Below are positions 19,486 to 28,751 of a DNA stretch of 64,000 bases, in pieces; the first letter of the stretch is position 1, and each line of letters begins with the position of its first letter. Source of the DNA: Pseudomonadota bacterium (lineage in GTDB: Bacteria; Myxococcota_A; Polyangia; GCA-2747355). A program made the position numbers and the translations under genes. Location of the stretch: positions 1 through 64,000 of the forward strand of contig JADJDT010000011.1 in NCBI GenBank assembly GCA_016702545.1, in the 5' to 3' direction. The notes under the pieces are model-generated. The model had not been told where the DNA came from and ran no database searches. It saw only the letters and a program-made list of their open reading frames with translations.

Positions 19486-20247
19486 ATGGCGGTGGAGGAT
19501 AGGGAGCTGGGCTGGCGCTCGGCGTGGCGGCGCCGCGGCGCAGAGCTCACCACGGCGCTGCTCGATCTCGTGCTGCCGACGCGCTGCGTGGGCTGCAACG
19601 CGGTGATCGAGGCGCACGAGCTGCTTTGCCCCGCCTGCGCGCCCGCGCTGGTCGCCGTCGAGCGGGCCTGTCGCTGTTGCGGCGCTGCCGATGCCCCGGC
19701 ACCGCGCTGCGGGCGCTGCGAGGCGACCCCGCCACCTTTCGGGCGGGCGTGGGCGCCGTGGCTCTACGGCGGCCCGCTGGCCCTGGCGATCCGACAGCTC
19801 AAGTATGGCGACGCGACCTATCTGCTCCGGCCCCTCGGGCGCTTGCTGCCGGCCCTGGACGGGGGCACGGAGGGCTCGCGCGCCGCGCCGGTGCTGGTGG
19901 TGCCCGTGCCGCTGCATCGCGATCAGCTCGTGCGCCGGGGCTACAACCAGGCGGCGCTGTTGGCCCGCGAGCTCGCGCGCCGCGCCCGGGCCCCGATCGA
20001 CTACCGCGCGCTGCTGCGGGTGCGGGCCACGCGCCCGCAGGTCGGGCTGGGTCGCGGCGCGCGCGAGCGCAACGTCGCCGGCGCCTTCCGCGCATGCCCC
20101 GAGCGCGTGCGCGGGCGCCACCTGGTGCTGGTCGACGACGTCATCACCACGGGCGCCACCGCGGCCGCCTGCGCCCGCGCGCTGCGCCGCGCCGGGGCCG
20201 CCGCCGTCGAGGTCCTGGCCCTCGCCCGCGCCGAGAGCCCGCGCTAA
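19486..20247 (+). CDS. comF: ComF family amidophosphoribosyltransferase-like protein
   Basis: A 253-residue ComF homologue. The N-terminal zinc-binding cysteine pairs are present (RCVGCN, LLCPAC, CRCCG, CGRC), followed by a phosphoribosyltransferase fold: WLYGGPLALAIRQLKYGD, VPVPLHRDQLVRRGYNQA and the PRPP-binding loop VLVDDVITTGAT. In competent bacteria ComF helps bring single-stranded DNA into the cytoplasm, but many genomes keep it without known competence. The ATG at 19486 is chosen because it begins just before the zinc region. It lies upstream of smpB, separated by about 77 bp. Confidence 0.9.
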   Translation: MAVEDRELGWRSAWRRRGAELTTALLDLVLPTRCVGCNAVIEAHELLCPACAPALVAVERACRCCGAADAPAPRCGRCEATPPPFGRAWAPWLYGGPLALAIRQLKYGDATYLLRPLGRLLPALDGGTEGSRAAPVLVVPVPLHRDQLVRRGYNQAALLARELARRARAPIDYRALLRVRATRPQVGLGRGARERNVAGAFRACPERVRGRHLVLVDDVITTGATAAACARALRRAGAAAVEVLALARAESPR

Positions 20248-20324
20248 CCGTCGCCCTGGTCGCGAGGCCTCGCCTGGACCGGGCCGGCGGGGATGATACA
20301 GTGCGCCCCCGCAGGGACAGCACG

Positions 20325-20810
20325 ATGACCAAAGCCAGCAGTGGGGGCAAGGCGGGCGCGGGGCGCAAGGTGATCCTGCGCAACCGGCAGGCCTTTCACG
20401 AGTTCGTGATCTTCGACCGCTACGAGGCCGGGCTGGTGCTGGTCGGCAGCGAGGTCAAGTCGCTGCGCGACGGCCGCGTCAATCTGGGCGATGCCTACGC
20501 CGAGCTCCGCGGCGGCGAGGCCTGGCTGGTCAACGCGCACATCGGCACCTATCCGCAGGCGACGCACTTCAACCACGAGCCGCTGCGGCCGCGGAAGCTG
20601 CTGCTCCACGCCGCGGAGATCGCGCGCCTCGAGACGAAGGTCCAGGAGCGCGGCTTCACGCTCGTCCCGCTCGAGCTCTACTTCAGCGACGGACGGGCCA
20701 AGGTCGAGATCGCGCTGGCGAAGGGCAAGAAGCAACACGACAAGCGCGAGGCCTCGCGCGCCCGCGACGTCGCGCGCGAGCTGGCGCAAAGCGTCGGCCG
20801 TCGGCGCTGA
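20325..20810 (+). CDS. smpB: SsrA-binding protein SmpB
   Basis: The tmRNA partner in ribosome rescue. The protein is 161 residues, normal length. The family signatures are clear: NRQAFHEFVIFDRYEAGLVL, GSEVKSLRDGRVNLGDAYAE, NAHIGTYPQATHFNHEPLRP, RKLLLH and a basic tail containing GKKQHDKREASRARD. The ATG at 20325 is preceded by CAGGGACAGC, a weak ribosome-binding site. The tmRNA gene was not found in this window. Confidence 0.97.
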   Translation: MTKASSGGKAGAGRKVILRNRQAFHEFVIFDRYEAGLVLVGSEVKSLRDGRVNLGDAYAELRGGEAWLVNAHIGTYPQATHFNHEPLRPRKLLLHAAEIARLETKVQERGFTLVPLELYFSDGRAKVEIALAKGKKQHDKREASRARDVARELAQSVGRRR

Positions 20811-20829
20811 CCGAGGGGTGAGCCAGCGC

Positions 20830-22434
20830 ATGGACCTCGCACCACCCCCCAGCGCACCCCCGCGCGTGCGCCGAACACTCGGCGAGCTGCTGCCGCAGGG
20901 CACCCTCGGCGGCGACCTCGCCTTGGCCGCACTGCCAGTCGCCGGCCTGGCCGACGACTCGCGCCGCGTGCGGCCCGGGGCGCTCTTCTTCGCGCTCCCC
21001 GGCCTGCGCCACGACGGGCTGGCCTACGCCAGCCAAGCCGCCGCGGCGGGCGCTGTGGCCGTGGTCGCCGGTGCCCCCGCGACGCTGTGCGGCGCGCAGG
21101 GCCAAGCTGTCCCCTGCGTGGTGGTCAGCGACCCCGTGGCGGCGCTCGGACAGGCGGCCAGCCGCTGGCACGGCGAGCCGAGCGCGCGGCTCGCGCTGGT
21201 AGGCATCACCGGCACCAACGGCAAGACCACCACCGCCTTCCTGCTCGAAGCGATCTTGCGCGCGACGACCCATCGGCCCGGGCTGCTCGGCACGGTTTGC
21301 TACCGCTGGGAGGGCCACAGCGAGCCGGCGCCCTTCACCACGCCGACCGCGCTGGTCGTGCAGCAGGCACTCGCCAGCATGGTGGCGGCCGGCTGCGATC
21401 ACGCCGTGATGGAGGTCTCCTCGCACGGCCTGGCCCAGGGGCGGCTCTGGGGCTGCAGGTTCGCCGTGGCGGCCTTCACCCAGCTGACCCAGGATCATCT
21501 CGACCTGCACGGCACGATGCAGCGCTACTTCGAGGCCAAGCGCCGGCTCTTCGACGAGCACCTGCGCCCGGGTGGCGCCGCGGTGGTTCACGTCGACGGC
21601 CCCTGGGGCCCCGCGATGGCCGAGGCCGTCCGCGCGCGACCCGAGCTGCGGCTGATCCGCTGCTCGCGGCACGACCCCAACGCCGAGCTCCGGCTGAGCG
21701 CGCTGGAGACTGATCTGACGGGGCTGCGCGGCATGCTGCACTGCGGTGGCGAGGCGCAGCCCTTCCGCGTCCCGCTGCTGGGCGACTTCAACGCCGAAAA
21801 TCTGCTGGTCGCGGCGGGCTGCGCCCACGCGCTCGGGCTGGGCCTGGCGCAGACCGCCGCCGGTCTGGGGACGCTGCGGGGCGTGCCGGGTCGCCTGGAG
21901 CGCGTCGACGAGGGCGGCGACGATCACGCGGTGCTCGTCGACTACGCCCACACGCCGGATGCCCTCGCACGCGCGCTGGCGACGCTGCGTGCGCTGGCAC
22001 CGCGGCGCTTGCTCGTCCTCTTCGGCTGCGGCGGCGACCGCGATCGCGGCAAGCGGCCCTTGATGGGCCAGGCCGCGGCCGAGGGCGCCGACCTCGTGAT
22101 CGTCAGCTCCGATAATCCGCGCAGCGAGCCGCCGGCGGCGATCATCGCGGCGATCGTCGCCGGTGTCGTCAGCGCCGGTGCCACGGCCCTGACGCGGCCG
22201 GAGGCCCCTGACGCGCCCCGCCCGGCCTACTGGGTCGAGCCCGACCGCGCTCGCGCGATCGCCGCGGCCATCGCCCTGCTGGCGCCCGGCGACGTGCTCT
22301 TGATCGCGGGCAAGGGGCACGAGGACTACCAGCTGATCGCGGAGCAGCGCCTGCCCTTCGACGATCGCCAGCAGGCACGGCAGGCGCTCGCCGCCCGCCC
22401 GCGGCACCAGCCCGGGGGTCCCGCGTGCGGATGA
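20830..22434 (+). CDS. murE: UDP-MurNAc-tripeptide synthetase (meso-DAP adding)
   Basis: MurE adds the third amino acid to UDP-MurNAc-L-Ala-D-Glu. The ATP loop is GITGTNGKTTTA, and the Mur ligase central and C-terminal domains follow (MEVSSHGLAQGR, QDHLDLHGT, DYAHTPDAL). SSDNPRSEPP holds the DNPR motif that selects meso-diaminopimelate, indicating a Gram-negative-type peptidoglycan. The length of 534 residues is a little above the usual 490-510, mainly from the N-terminal tail. The ATG at 20830 lies 19 bp after smpB, and the end overlaps murF by 10 bp, so the genes form one unit. Confidence 0.96.
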   Translation: MDLAPPPSAPPRVRRTLGELLPQGTLGGDLALAALPVAGLADDSRRVRPGALFFALPGLRHDGLAYASQAAAAGAVAVVAGAPATLCGAQGQAVPCVVVSDPVAALGQAASRWHGEPSARLALVGITGTNGKTTTAFLLEAILRATTHRPGLLGTVCYRWEGHSEPAPFTTPTALVVQQALASMVAAGCDHAVMEVSSHGLAQGRLWGCRFAVAAFTQLTQDHLDLHGTMQRYFEAKRRLFDEHLRPGGAAVVHVDGPWGPAMAEAVRARPELRLIRCSRHDPNAELRLSALETDLTGLRGMLHCGGEAQPFRVPLLGDFNAENLLVAAGCAHALGLGLAQTAAGLGTLRGVPGRLERVDEGGDDHAVLVDYAHTPDALARALATLRALAPRRLLVLFGCGGDRDRGKRPLMGQAAAEGADLVIVSSDNPRSEPPAAIIAAIVAGVVSAGATALTRPEAPDAPRPAYWVEPDRARAIAAAIALLAPGDVLLIAGKGHEDYQLIAEQRLPFDDRQQARQALAARPRHQPGGPACG

Positions 22435-23888
22435 CCTTCGAGCAGGCGCGGGTCGCGACCGGCGGCGTGCTGATCGGGCCCCACGCGGGAGCCCCGGCGG
22501 GCGTCTTCACCGCCGTGACCACCGACAGCCGCAACGTGCCCCCAGGGGCCGCCTTCGTCGCCCTGCGCGGCGAGCACGCCGACGGCCATGCCTTCTGGCC
22601 GCAGGCCGCCGCGGCGGGGGCCGCGCTGGTGCTGCTCGAACGGCCCCCAGCGGCCGAGCCGCTCGCGGCCGCCCCCTGTGCCCTGCTGCTGGTGCCGGAC
22701 ACGCTGCGCGCGCTGGGCGCGCTGGCGCAGGCCTGGCGCCTGACCGTCGCGCCGCGGGTCATCGCCATCACCGGGTCGGTGGGCAAGACCACGACCAAGG
22801 AGCTGACGCAGCAGATTCTCGCGCTCGCGGGCCCCACGCATTACAACCGGGGGAACTTCAACAACCAGCTCGGGCTGCCGCTGACCCTGCTCGCGCTGCC
22901 CGAGGCGACACGCTACCTGGTGGTCGAGATGGGGATGAACACGCCCGGCGAGATCGCCTACCTCTCCGCGCTGGCCCGCCCCGACCTCGGGCTGATCACC
23001 GCGTTCGCGCCGGTGCACCTCGAGGGCCTCGGCACGCTCGAGGCCATCGCCGCCGAGAAGGGCGCGCTGCTCGAAGCGCTCGCTCCCGAAGGCTGCGCGA
23101 TCGTCCCCGACGATGAGCCGCTGCTCGACGCGCCCCTGCGGCGGTCGCCCGCCCGCCGCCGGCTGAGCTTCGGCAGCAGCCCCCGCGCCGACGCGCGGCT
23201 GGTGGCGGCCCGCAGCGAGGGGGCGGCCGGACAACGGCTGACGCTGACGCTGCGCGGCGAGACGCTCGAGCTGCTGCTGCCCTTGATCGGGCGCCACAAC
23301 GCCCAGAACGCGGCCGCGGCCGCCGCCATCGCGCTGGCGCTCGACCTCGACCACGCCCAGATCGCGGCCGGGCTCGCGCGAGCGCCGCAGCTCGGGCATC
23401 GCAGCCAGGTCCGGCGCCTGGGATCGCTGACCCTGCTCGACGACTGCTACAACGCCAGCCCGGTGGCGGTGCGGGCCGCGCTGACCGCGCTGGTCGAGCT
23501 GGCGCAGGGGCAGCCGGCGGTGGCGGTGCTGGGCGAGATGCGCGAGCTCGGCGCGCAGGCCGACGCGCTGCACGAGCAGGTCGGTCGCGCGGCGGCGGGG
23601 TTGCCGCTGGCGGGGCTCGTGATCGTCGGCGCAGCCGCGAGCGGCTTGGCGCGCGGCGCGCGGGCCGGCGGGATGGCCTCGAACCTCATCGTCGAGACCG
23701 ACGATCCGGCCGCAGCGGCAGGACATGCGACCGAGCTCGCGCAGCGGGCCGGCTGGGTCTTGGTCAAGGGCTCGCGCGGCGCGCGGCTGGAGCGTGTCGT
23801 GGACGCGCTGCTGGCGCTCGCGCCACCCGACCGGCACGATGCGCCCCACGAAGACGCGCCGGCGGGACGACCCGCGCGGCCCGGCTGA
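22425..23888 (+). CDS. murF: UDP-MurNAc-tripeptide-D-Ala-D-Ala ligase
   Basis: MurF completes the cytoplasmic pentapeptide precursor. The ATP loop is AITGSVGKTTTKE, followed by YNRGNFNNQLGLPLTLL, EMGMNTPGEI and the C-terminal LLDDCYNASPVAV. It has 487 residues. The start is GTG 22425, overlapping murE by 10 bp, with an alternative ATG at 22431. It is followed not by mraY directly but by a 200-bp spacer packed with four hairpins. Confidence 0.95.
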   Translation: MRMTFEQARVATGGVLIGPHAGAPAGVFTAVTTDSRNVPPGAAFVALRGEHADGHAFWPQAAAAGAALVLLERPPAAEPLAAAPCALLLVPDTLRALGALAQAWRLTVAPRVIAITGSVGKTTTKELTQQILALAGPTHYNRGNFNNQLGLPLTLLALPEATRYLVVEMGMNTPGEIAYLSALARPDLGLITAFAPVHLEGLGTLEAIAAEKGALLEALAPEGCAIVPDDEPLLDAPLRRSPARRRLSFGSSPRADARLVAARSEGAAGQRLTLTLRGETLELLLPLIGRHNAQNAAAAAAIALALDLDHAQIAAGLARAPQLGHRSQVRRLGSLTLLDDCYNASPVAVRAALTALVELAQGQPAVAVLGEMRELGAQADALHEQVGRAAAGLPLAGLVIVGAAASGLARGARAGGMASNLIVETDDPAAAAGHATELAQRAGWVLVKGSRGARLERVVDALLALAPPDRHDAPHEDAPAGRPARPG

Positions 23889-23903
23889 AGCAACTGAGGA
23901 CTG

Positions 23904-24081
23904 GCCCGAAAACAAGCGCGCTCGAGCGCAAGCCGCTTGTTTTCGGGCTAGACGAGCCGACAGGCGAGCGTTATGGGGTGAAGTCGCGGGGATTCACTCC
24001 CCGCGACGAGGGGGCTTTGCGAAAGCCCCCTGAGTCATATCCAGGCCCAAAACGAGCGCGGGACGCGCCTGTTTTGGGCCT
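23904..24081. repeat. Array of four adjacent hairpins between murF and mraY
   Basis: Four perfect inverted repeats follow one another. The first has 15-bp arms at 23904-23918 and 23934-23948, with CGCTCGAGCG in the loop. The second has 9-bp arms at 23983-23991 and 23999-24007. The third has 9-bp arms at 24010-24018 and 24022-24030 around GCG. The fourth has 11-bp arms at 24043-24053 and 24071-24081. Part of the array (CGACAGGCG through GGCCCA) is related to 26719-26790 after murD, so it behaves as a dispersed structured repeat. It may attenuate transcription or stabilise the murF mRNA end. Confidence 0.8.
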
Positions 24082-24092
24082 AGGGAGCCCCG

Positions 24093-25217
24093 ATGCTCTT
24101 TCACCTGCTCTATCCCTTGCGGCACTACCGTGCGCTGCGTTGGCTCAACGTCGTGCGCTACCCCTCGACGCGCATCATCGCCTCGACGCTGACGGCGATG
24201 CTGATGAGCTTTCTGCTCGGGCCGTGGTTCATCCGTCAGCTCCAGTCGCGACAGATCGGCCAGCAGGTGCGCGACGACGGGCCGCAGAGCCACCTCTCGA
24301 AGGCCGGCACGCCGACGATGGGGGGCAGCCTGATCCTGCTCGCCCTGGTGCTGCCGACGCTGCTCTGGTCCGATCTGACCAATGGGCTGGTCTGGCTGGT
24401 GCTCGCCGTCACGGTCGGCTATGGCGCGATCGGCTTCGGCGACGACCTGCTGAAGCTGCGTCGGCGCAACAGCCGCGGCCTGCCGGGCAAGCTCAAGCTC
24501 TTCGGCCAGGGCGCCATCGCCGCCGTCGCGCTGGCCTTCGTCTTCTGGGGCAAGGGCGTGTTCTCGCCCTCGCTCGCGCTGCGCCTGGCCCTGCCCTTCG
24601 TCGGCTTCGAGCGCCACCCGCTGCGCCTGCCGGCGTGGCTCTACTTCGTGCTCGCGTGGTTCGTCGTCGTCGGCAGCTCCAACGCCGTCAACCTGACCGA
24701 TGGCCTCGACGGCCTGGCGATCGGCCCGGTGATCGTCAGCGCCGGCACCTTCCTCTTCCTCTCCTACGCCGCGGGCACCGTGCTCGGTCGCAACAAGTTC
24801 AACGTCGCCGAGTACCTCAACATCCCCTTCATCGCCGGCGCCGCCGAGCTGGCGGTCTACTGCGGCGCGATGGCCGGCGCGGGCGTCGGCTTCCTCTGGT
24901 ACAACACCTATCCCGCGTCGGTCTTCATGGGCGACGTCGGCTCGCTGGCGCTCGGCGGCGGCCTCGGCATGCTCGCGGTGCTGACCAAGAACGAGGTCGT
25001 CTGGGTGCTGCTCGGCGGCGTCTTCGTGCTCGAGGCGGTCTCGGTGATGGTCCAGGTGTTGTCGTTCAAGCTGACCGGCAAGCGCGTCTTTCGCATGGCG
25101 CCGATTCACCACCACTTCGAGCTCAAGGGCTGGGCCGAGCCGAAGATCATCGTCCGCTTCTGGATCATCTCGATCATGCTGGCGCTGCTCGCGCTCGCGA
25201 CCCTCAAGCTGCGCTAG
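24093..25217 (+). CDS. mraY: Phospho-N-acetylmuramoyl-pentapeptide transferase
   Basis: This integral membrane enzyme transfers phospho-MurNAc-pentapeptide onto undecaprenyl phosphate to make lipid I. It has 374 residues with about ten membrane segments. The diagnostic motifs are KAGTPTMGGSL, IGFGDDLLKL (Asp pair), NAVNLTDGLDGLAIGP, MGDVGSLALGG and MAPIHHHFELKGW. The ATG at 24093 lies just after the hairpin array. Confidence 0.97.
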   Translation: MLFHLLYPLRHYRALRWLNVVRYPSTRIIASTLTAMLMSFLLGPWFIRQLQSRQIGQQVRDDGPQSHLSKAGTPTMGGSLILLALVLPTLLWSDLTNGLVWLVLAVTVGYGAIGFGDDLLKLRRRNSRGLPGKLKLFGQGAIAAVALAFVFWGKGVFSPSLALRLALPFVGFERHPLRLPAWLYFVLAWFVVVGSSNAVNLTDGLDGLAIGPVIVSAGTFLFLSYAAGTVLGRNKFNVAEYLNIPFIAGAAELAVYCGAMAGAGVGFLWYNTYPASVFMGDVGSLALGGGLGMLAVLTKNEVVWVLLGGVFVLEAVSVMVQVLSFKLTGKRVFRMAPIHHHFELKGWAEPKIIVRFWIISIMLALLALATLKLR

Positions 25218-25297
25218 GTATGCGCTAAGGGCTCGTGACGAAACAACGCGGTTGGATGCGGGGTGGTCCGAGCGTTCGAGGTCAGCGGGAGAGGGTG

Positions 25298-26665
25298 ATG
25301 CAGCTCCAAGGGCAACGCGTGGTGGTGGTGGGTGCCGGGCGCTCGGGGCGGGCGGCTGCAGCGCTGTGCCTGGCGCGCGGGGCGCGGGTCACGCTGAGCG
25401 ACAGCCGCGACGCGGCCGCCGTGCAGTCGACGCTGGGCGAGCTGGCCACGCGCTGCACGCTCGAGCTCGGGGGGCACCGCGCCGAGACCCTGCGCGCCGC
25501 GGAGCTGGTGGTCGTCAGCCCGGGCGTGCCCCCGCTGCCGGAGCTCGACGCCGCCGAGGCGGCCGGTGTGCCCGTGATCGGCGAGCTCGAGCTGGCCTAT
25601 CGCTTCGTGCGCGCGCCGATCGTCGGCATCACCGGCAGCAACGGCAAATCGACGACCACCAAGCTGCTCGGTGAGATCTTGCGCGCAACGGGTCGGCCCG
25701 TGTTCTGGGGCGGCAACTTCGGCCAGCCGCTGAGCGAGGTCGTGGACCAGCCGGCGGCCGGGCCCGACGGCCTGCTGGTGCTCGAGCTCTCGAGCTTCCA
25801 GCTCGAGCGCGTCGAGCAGTTCCGCGCGCACATCGCCCTGCTGCTCAATCTGAGCGAGGACCACCTCGATCGCTATCCCAGCTACGCCGCCTACCAACGG
25901 GCCAAGGCGCGCCTCTTCGAGCGCCAGACCGCGCAGGACTTCGCCCTGCTCAGCGACGAGCCCGATCAGGGGGAGGTACGGGCGCTCGGTGCGGCGACCC
26001 AGGCCCGGCGCCTGGGCTTCGCCCTCGCCCCGGGTCCCACCACCGCGGCTTGGCTCGCCGAGGGCGCGCTCTGCGTCCAGCTGCCGGGCGGTACCGTCGA
26101 GCGCTACCCGCGGCTCGCGCTGCGCCTGCCGGGGCGGCACAACACGCTCAACGCCCTGGCCGCGCTGCTGGCCGCGCGGCTGGCCGGGGCCTCCGTCGCC
26201 GCTTGCGACCAGGGCTTACGCGAGTTCGTCGGCCTGCCGCATCGGATGGAGCTGGTGGGCGAGCGCGGCGGTGTGCGCTGCTACGACGACTCGAAGGCGA
26301 CCAACGTCGGCGCGGTGGTCGGGTCGCTGGGCGGCTTCGAGATGCCGGTGGTGCTGATCGCGGGCGGCAAGGACAAGGGCGGCGACTACGCGCCGCTGCG
26401 CGCTGTCGTGCAGGAGGTCTGCCGCCACGTCGTGTTGATCGGCGCCGCCGCCGACCGCATCGCCAGCGCGCTCAGCGGCACCGTGCCGCTGCATCGCGCG
26501 CGGACGCTCGAGGACGCCGTCGCCAGCGCTGCCGCGCTCGCGCGCCCGGGCGACGCCATCGTGCTCTCACCGGCGTGCAGCAGCTACGACATGTTCCGCG
26601 ACTTCGAGCACCGCGGGCGGGTTTTTCGCGACGCGGTCGGCGCCCTGGCAACGCAAGCGGTCTAG
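25298..26665 (+). CDS. murD: UDP-MurNAc-L-alanine:D-glutamate ligase
   Basis: MurD adds D-Glu to UDP-MurNAc-L-Ala. The N-terminal Rossmann start is QRVVVVGAGRSGRAAA, the ATP loop is VGITGSNGKSTTTKLLG, followed by LELSSFQLERVEQF, NLSEDHLDRYPSY, DDSKATNVGA and GGKDKGGDYAPL. The ATG at 25298 is chosen because GAGAGGG lies just upstream and the Rossmann strand follows at once. It is 455 residues. It is the last of the Mur genes here; ftsW, murG and murC, which often follow, are absent from the window. Confidence 0.95.
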   Translation: MQLQGQRVVVVGAGRSGRAAAALCLARGARVTLSDSRDAAAVQSTLGELATRCTLELGGHRAETLRAAELVVVSPGVPPLPELDAAEAAGVPVIGELELAYRFVRAPIVGITGSNGKSTTTKLLGEILRATGRPVFWGGNFGQPLSEVVDQPAAGPDGLLVLELSSFQLERVEQFRAHIALLLNLSEDHLDRYPSYAAYQRAKARLFERQTAQDFALLSDEPDQGEVRALGAATQARRLGFALAPGPTTAAWLAEGALCVQLPGGTVERYPRLALRLPGRHNTLNALAALLAARLAGASVAACDQGLREFVGLPHRMELVGERGGVRCYDDSKATNVGAVVGSLGGFEMPVVLIAGGKDKGGDYAPLRAVVQEVCRHVVLIGAAADRIASALSGTVPLHRARTLEDAVASAAALARPGDAIVLSPACSSYDMFRDFEHRGRVFRDAVGALATQAV

Positions 26666-26718
26666 GGCCGCCGGCGTCGGCTGCGGCCCAGGCGCGGGGC
26701 CCCTCGTTTCGGGGGGGC

Positions 26719-26790
26719 CGACAGGCGCGTGGGGGTCGCGGGTTCACCCCGCAAGGGGCTTGCGCCAGCCCCTGGGTGTTTCGGCCCAGG
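26719..26790. repeat. Second copy of the murF-mraY-type structured repeat
   Basis: This shares CGACAGGCG, GTCGCGGG-TTCAC-CCCGC, a GGGGCTT-GCG stem and a GGCCCA end with 23970-24048, although it is shorter and diverged. AGGGGCT and AGCCCCT form a stem around TGCGCC. It lies just after the murD stop and may act as its terminator. Confidence 0.55.
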
Positions 26791-26820
26791 AGCGCGGCGC
26801 GCGGTCCGCGGCTAGCGGCG

Positions 26821-27105
26821 TCAGCTGCCGCCGTCGGGTCGCAACTCGCAGACCCCGAAGGTGGCCGGACAGCGGTCGACGCCCAGCGCCTCGCCCTGCC
26901 GCGCCGTGTTGCAGACGACGCTCTTGTTGTCCTTGTTGCACGAGGGCGCGCTGGCGTCCCCGCCCCAGCAGCCGTTGCCGGCGAAGCCGCACTCGTAGCG
27001 CGAGCGATCCCCACCGTACTTGTGGAACAGGTCGTCGTCGCCGCAGCCCGAGCCGAGGCCCAGACTCGCCAGCAGCACTCCGCACACCGCCAAGGCTCGC
27101 AGCAT
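26821..27105 (-). CDS. Small cysteine-rich lipoprotein
   Basis: A 94-residue protein starting at the ATG at 27105. It has a hydrophobic signal segment ending ASLGLGSGCGDDD, a likely lipobox-type cysteine followed by acidic residues, so it is probably anchored to the membrane after export. The mature part holds six more cysteines (YECGF, GNGCWGG, PSCNK, VVCNT, DRCPA, GVCEL), suggesting disulfides. No family is recognised. It is convergent with murD and divergent from the esterase-like lipoprotein. Confidence 0.65.
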   Translation of the reverse strand: MLRALAVCGVLLASLGLGSGCGDDDLFHKYGGDRSRYECGFAGNGCWGGDASAPSCNKDNKSVVCNTARQGEALGVDRCPATFGVCELRPDGGS

Positions 27106-27311
27106 GGTCGGTCCACCTTTCACTTGATTGGGGCCGTGGACGCCACCCGCAGCCCACGCCGGCCCACTGCTCAGCTAACACGGCGCGCGCGCCCCGGTCC
27201 ACCGCGCCGCGCTCCCGCGCTCCCGCGGCACCGCCGGCACCGCCGGGGGCCTGCCCGTGGTCTCTTGCCCGGGGCCTTGCCGCAGCGGCGAGCGTCGACC
27301 ATCATCCTCGC

Positions 27312-28613
27312 ATGCACCACCCAATTTTCTGCGATCGACGGCGCTGCGGGCTCCTGGGTCTCGCTCTGCCCGCGCTGGCCTTGCTCGCGAGCTGTGGCGC
27401 CGGCTCCCGACCCGCGGTCGAGCCCCAGCGCGACGGCGGAGGGCGGCCTTCCGATGCTCGGGGGCAGCTCCGTCGCGACGGGCTGGTGGTGCTGGGGGCC
27501 GACAGCGCGGCCTACTGGCAGCCGGAGCGCCCGATCCCGGCGGACGCCCGCCCCGACGCCCGACGCCTGCCCGATGCCCGCCTCAACCCCGACGCGGGGC
27601 TCGGCCCATCCGCCAGCCCGAGCTGCTCCGCCACGTCACCGGTTGGGGCCACCCGCGCGCCGAGCGCCCGGCCCTACAGCCGCGGCAGCTGCCCCGTCTG
27701 GCGCGCGGGACGCAACCTGCTGCCGAGCGGCCCGACCCCCCGCGATCAGCCCCGCGCCTTCCTCTTGGTCGTGCCCAGCACACCGGCGCGCCCGGGCGAG
27801 CGCTTCCCGCTGGTCTTCGCCTGGCACTGGCTCGGGGGCTCGGCCGCCGAGATGGTCGAGCGCGCACGGCTGCAGCTGACGGCCGATCAGCGCCGCATCG
27901 TGTTCGTGGTGCCCGAGGCCAAGGGCGACCTGACGATCTTCGGCACCGACGTCGGCCTCTTCGGCTTCGCCGACGTGCCCTGGCCCTTCATGGCGACCGC
28001 CGAGAACCGGCGCGTCGAGGAGGAGCTGGTCTTCTTCGATGACCTGCTGGCCTGCGCCACCGCGCAGGTCCCGATCAACGCCGACTGCGTCAGCACCATC
28101 GGCCTCAGCGCCGGGGCGCTGTTCTCGGCCCAGCTCGCGTCGGCGCGCAGCGGCTACCTGGCCTCGTTCGTCTCGCTCTCGGGCGGCGTGCAGAGCAGCC
28201 GGCCGCTCAGCAACCTGCTGCTGCGCCCCTGGTTCAGCACGGCCCACCGGCTGCCGGCGCTGGTGCTCTGGGGCGGTGACGACGACGCCTGCCTGTCGAT
28301 CGACTTCGCGCGCGCTTCGCGCGCGTTGGAGAACCAGCTCGCCGCCGACGGCCATTTCCTCGTCGAGTGCCTGCACGACTGCCGCCACGGCCTGTGGTTC
28401 GACGACCAACGCTCACCCGCCCCCGGCGAGCCGCTGCCCTTGGCCAGCCTCGTCGACTTCATGCTGGCCCACCCCTACTGGCTATCCTCGGGCGCCTCGC
28501 CCTATCGCAGCACCGGCCTGCCCAGCGGCTTCCTGCCCTGGTGCAGCCTCGGCGCCGGCCGCGCCACCCAACGCAACGACCTCTGCCCACCCTCGAAGTG
28601 CAACCTGCTCTGA
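27312..28613 (+). CDS. Secreted alpha/beta-hydrolase lipoprotein (esterase/PHB depolymerase-like)
   Basis: A 433-residue exported hydrolase. The N-terminus has a signal and lipobox-like cysteine (ALALLASCGAG), then a low-complexity Asp/Pro/Arg linker to about residue 110. The catalytic domain has LVFAWHWLGGSAAEM (oxyanion region), the nucleophile elbow IGLSAGALFSA, a likely acidic residue in LWGGDDDACLS and the histidine in DCRHGLWF. This arrangement resembles LpqC/PHB depolymerase-type esterases. The substrate is unknown. The C-terminus holds several cysteines. The ATG at 27312 is the only start in frame with the signal. Confidence 0.78.
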   Translation: MHHPIFCDRRRCGLLGLALPALALLASCGAGSRPAVEPQRDGGGRPSDARGQLRRDGLVVLGADSAAYWQPERPIPADARPDARRLPDARLNPDAGLGPSASPSCSATSPVGATRAPSARPYSRGSCPVWRAGRNLLPSGPTPRDQPRAFLLVVPSTPARPGERFPLVFAWHWLGGSAAEMVERARLQLTADQRRIVFVVPEAKGDLTIFGTDVGLFGFADVPWPFMATAENRRVEEELVFFDDLLACATAQVPINADCVSTIGLSAGALFSAQLASARSGYLASFVSLSGGVQSSRPLSNLLLRPWFSTAHRLPALVLWGGDDDACLSIDFARASRALENQLAADGHFLVECLHDCRHGLWFDDQRSPAPGEPLPLASLVDFMLAHPYWLSSGASPYRSTGLPSGFLPWCSLGAGRATQRNDLCPPSKCNLL

Positions 28614-28751
28614 GCGGCGCTGGTGGCGTCACGGCCTCATGGCCGGCATTTGCATTCGCCGGCCAAGTCGGGTATGTCCGCGCTCCCCGCGGCGCGGCGT
28701 GGTCGCGTGCGCTTGGCTGGGCATATGGGCTGGGCGTAGCAGGTAATCCCC

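Noticed and set aside
23983..24007. tRNA T-arm (GGGGATTCACTCCCC looks like a T-loop stem)
   Set aside because: No anticodon arm or acceptor stem can be drawn around it; it is one of four hairpins.
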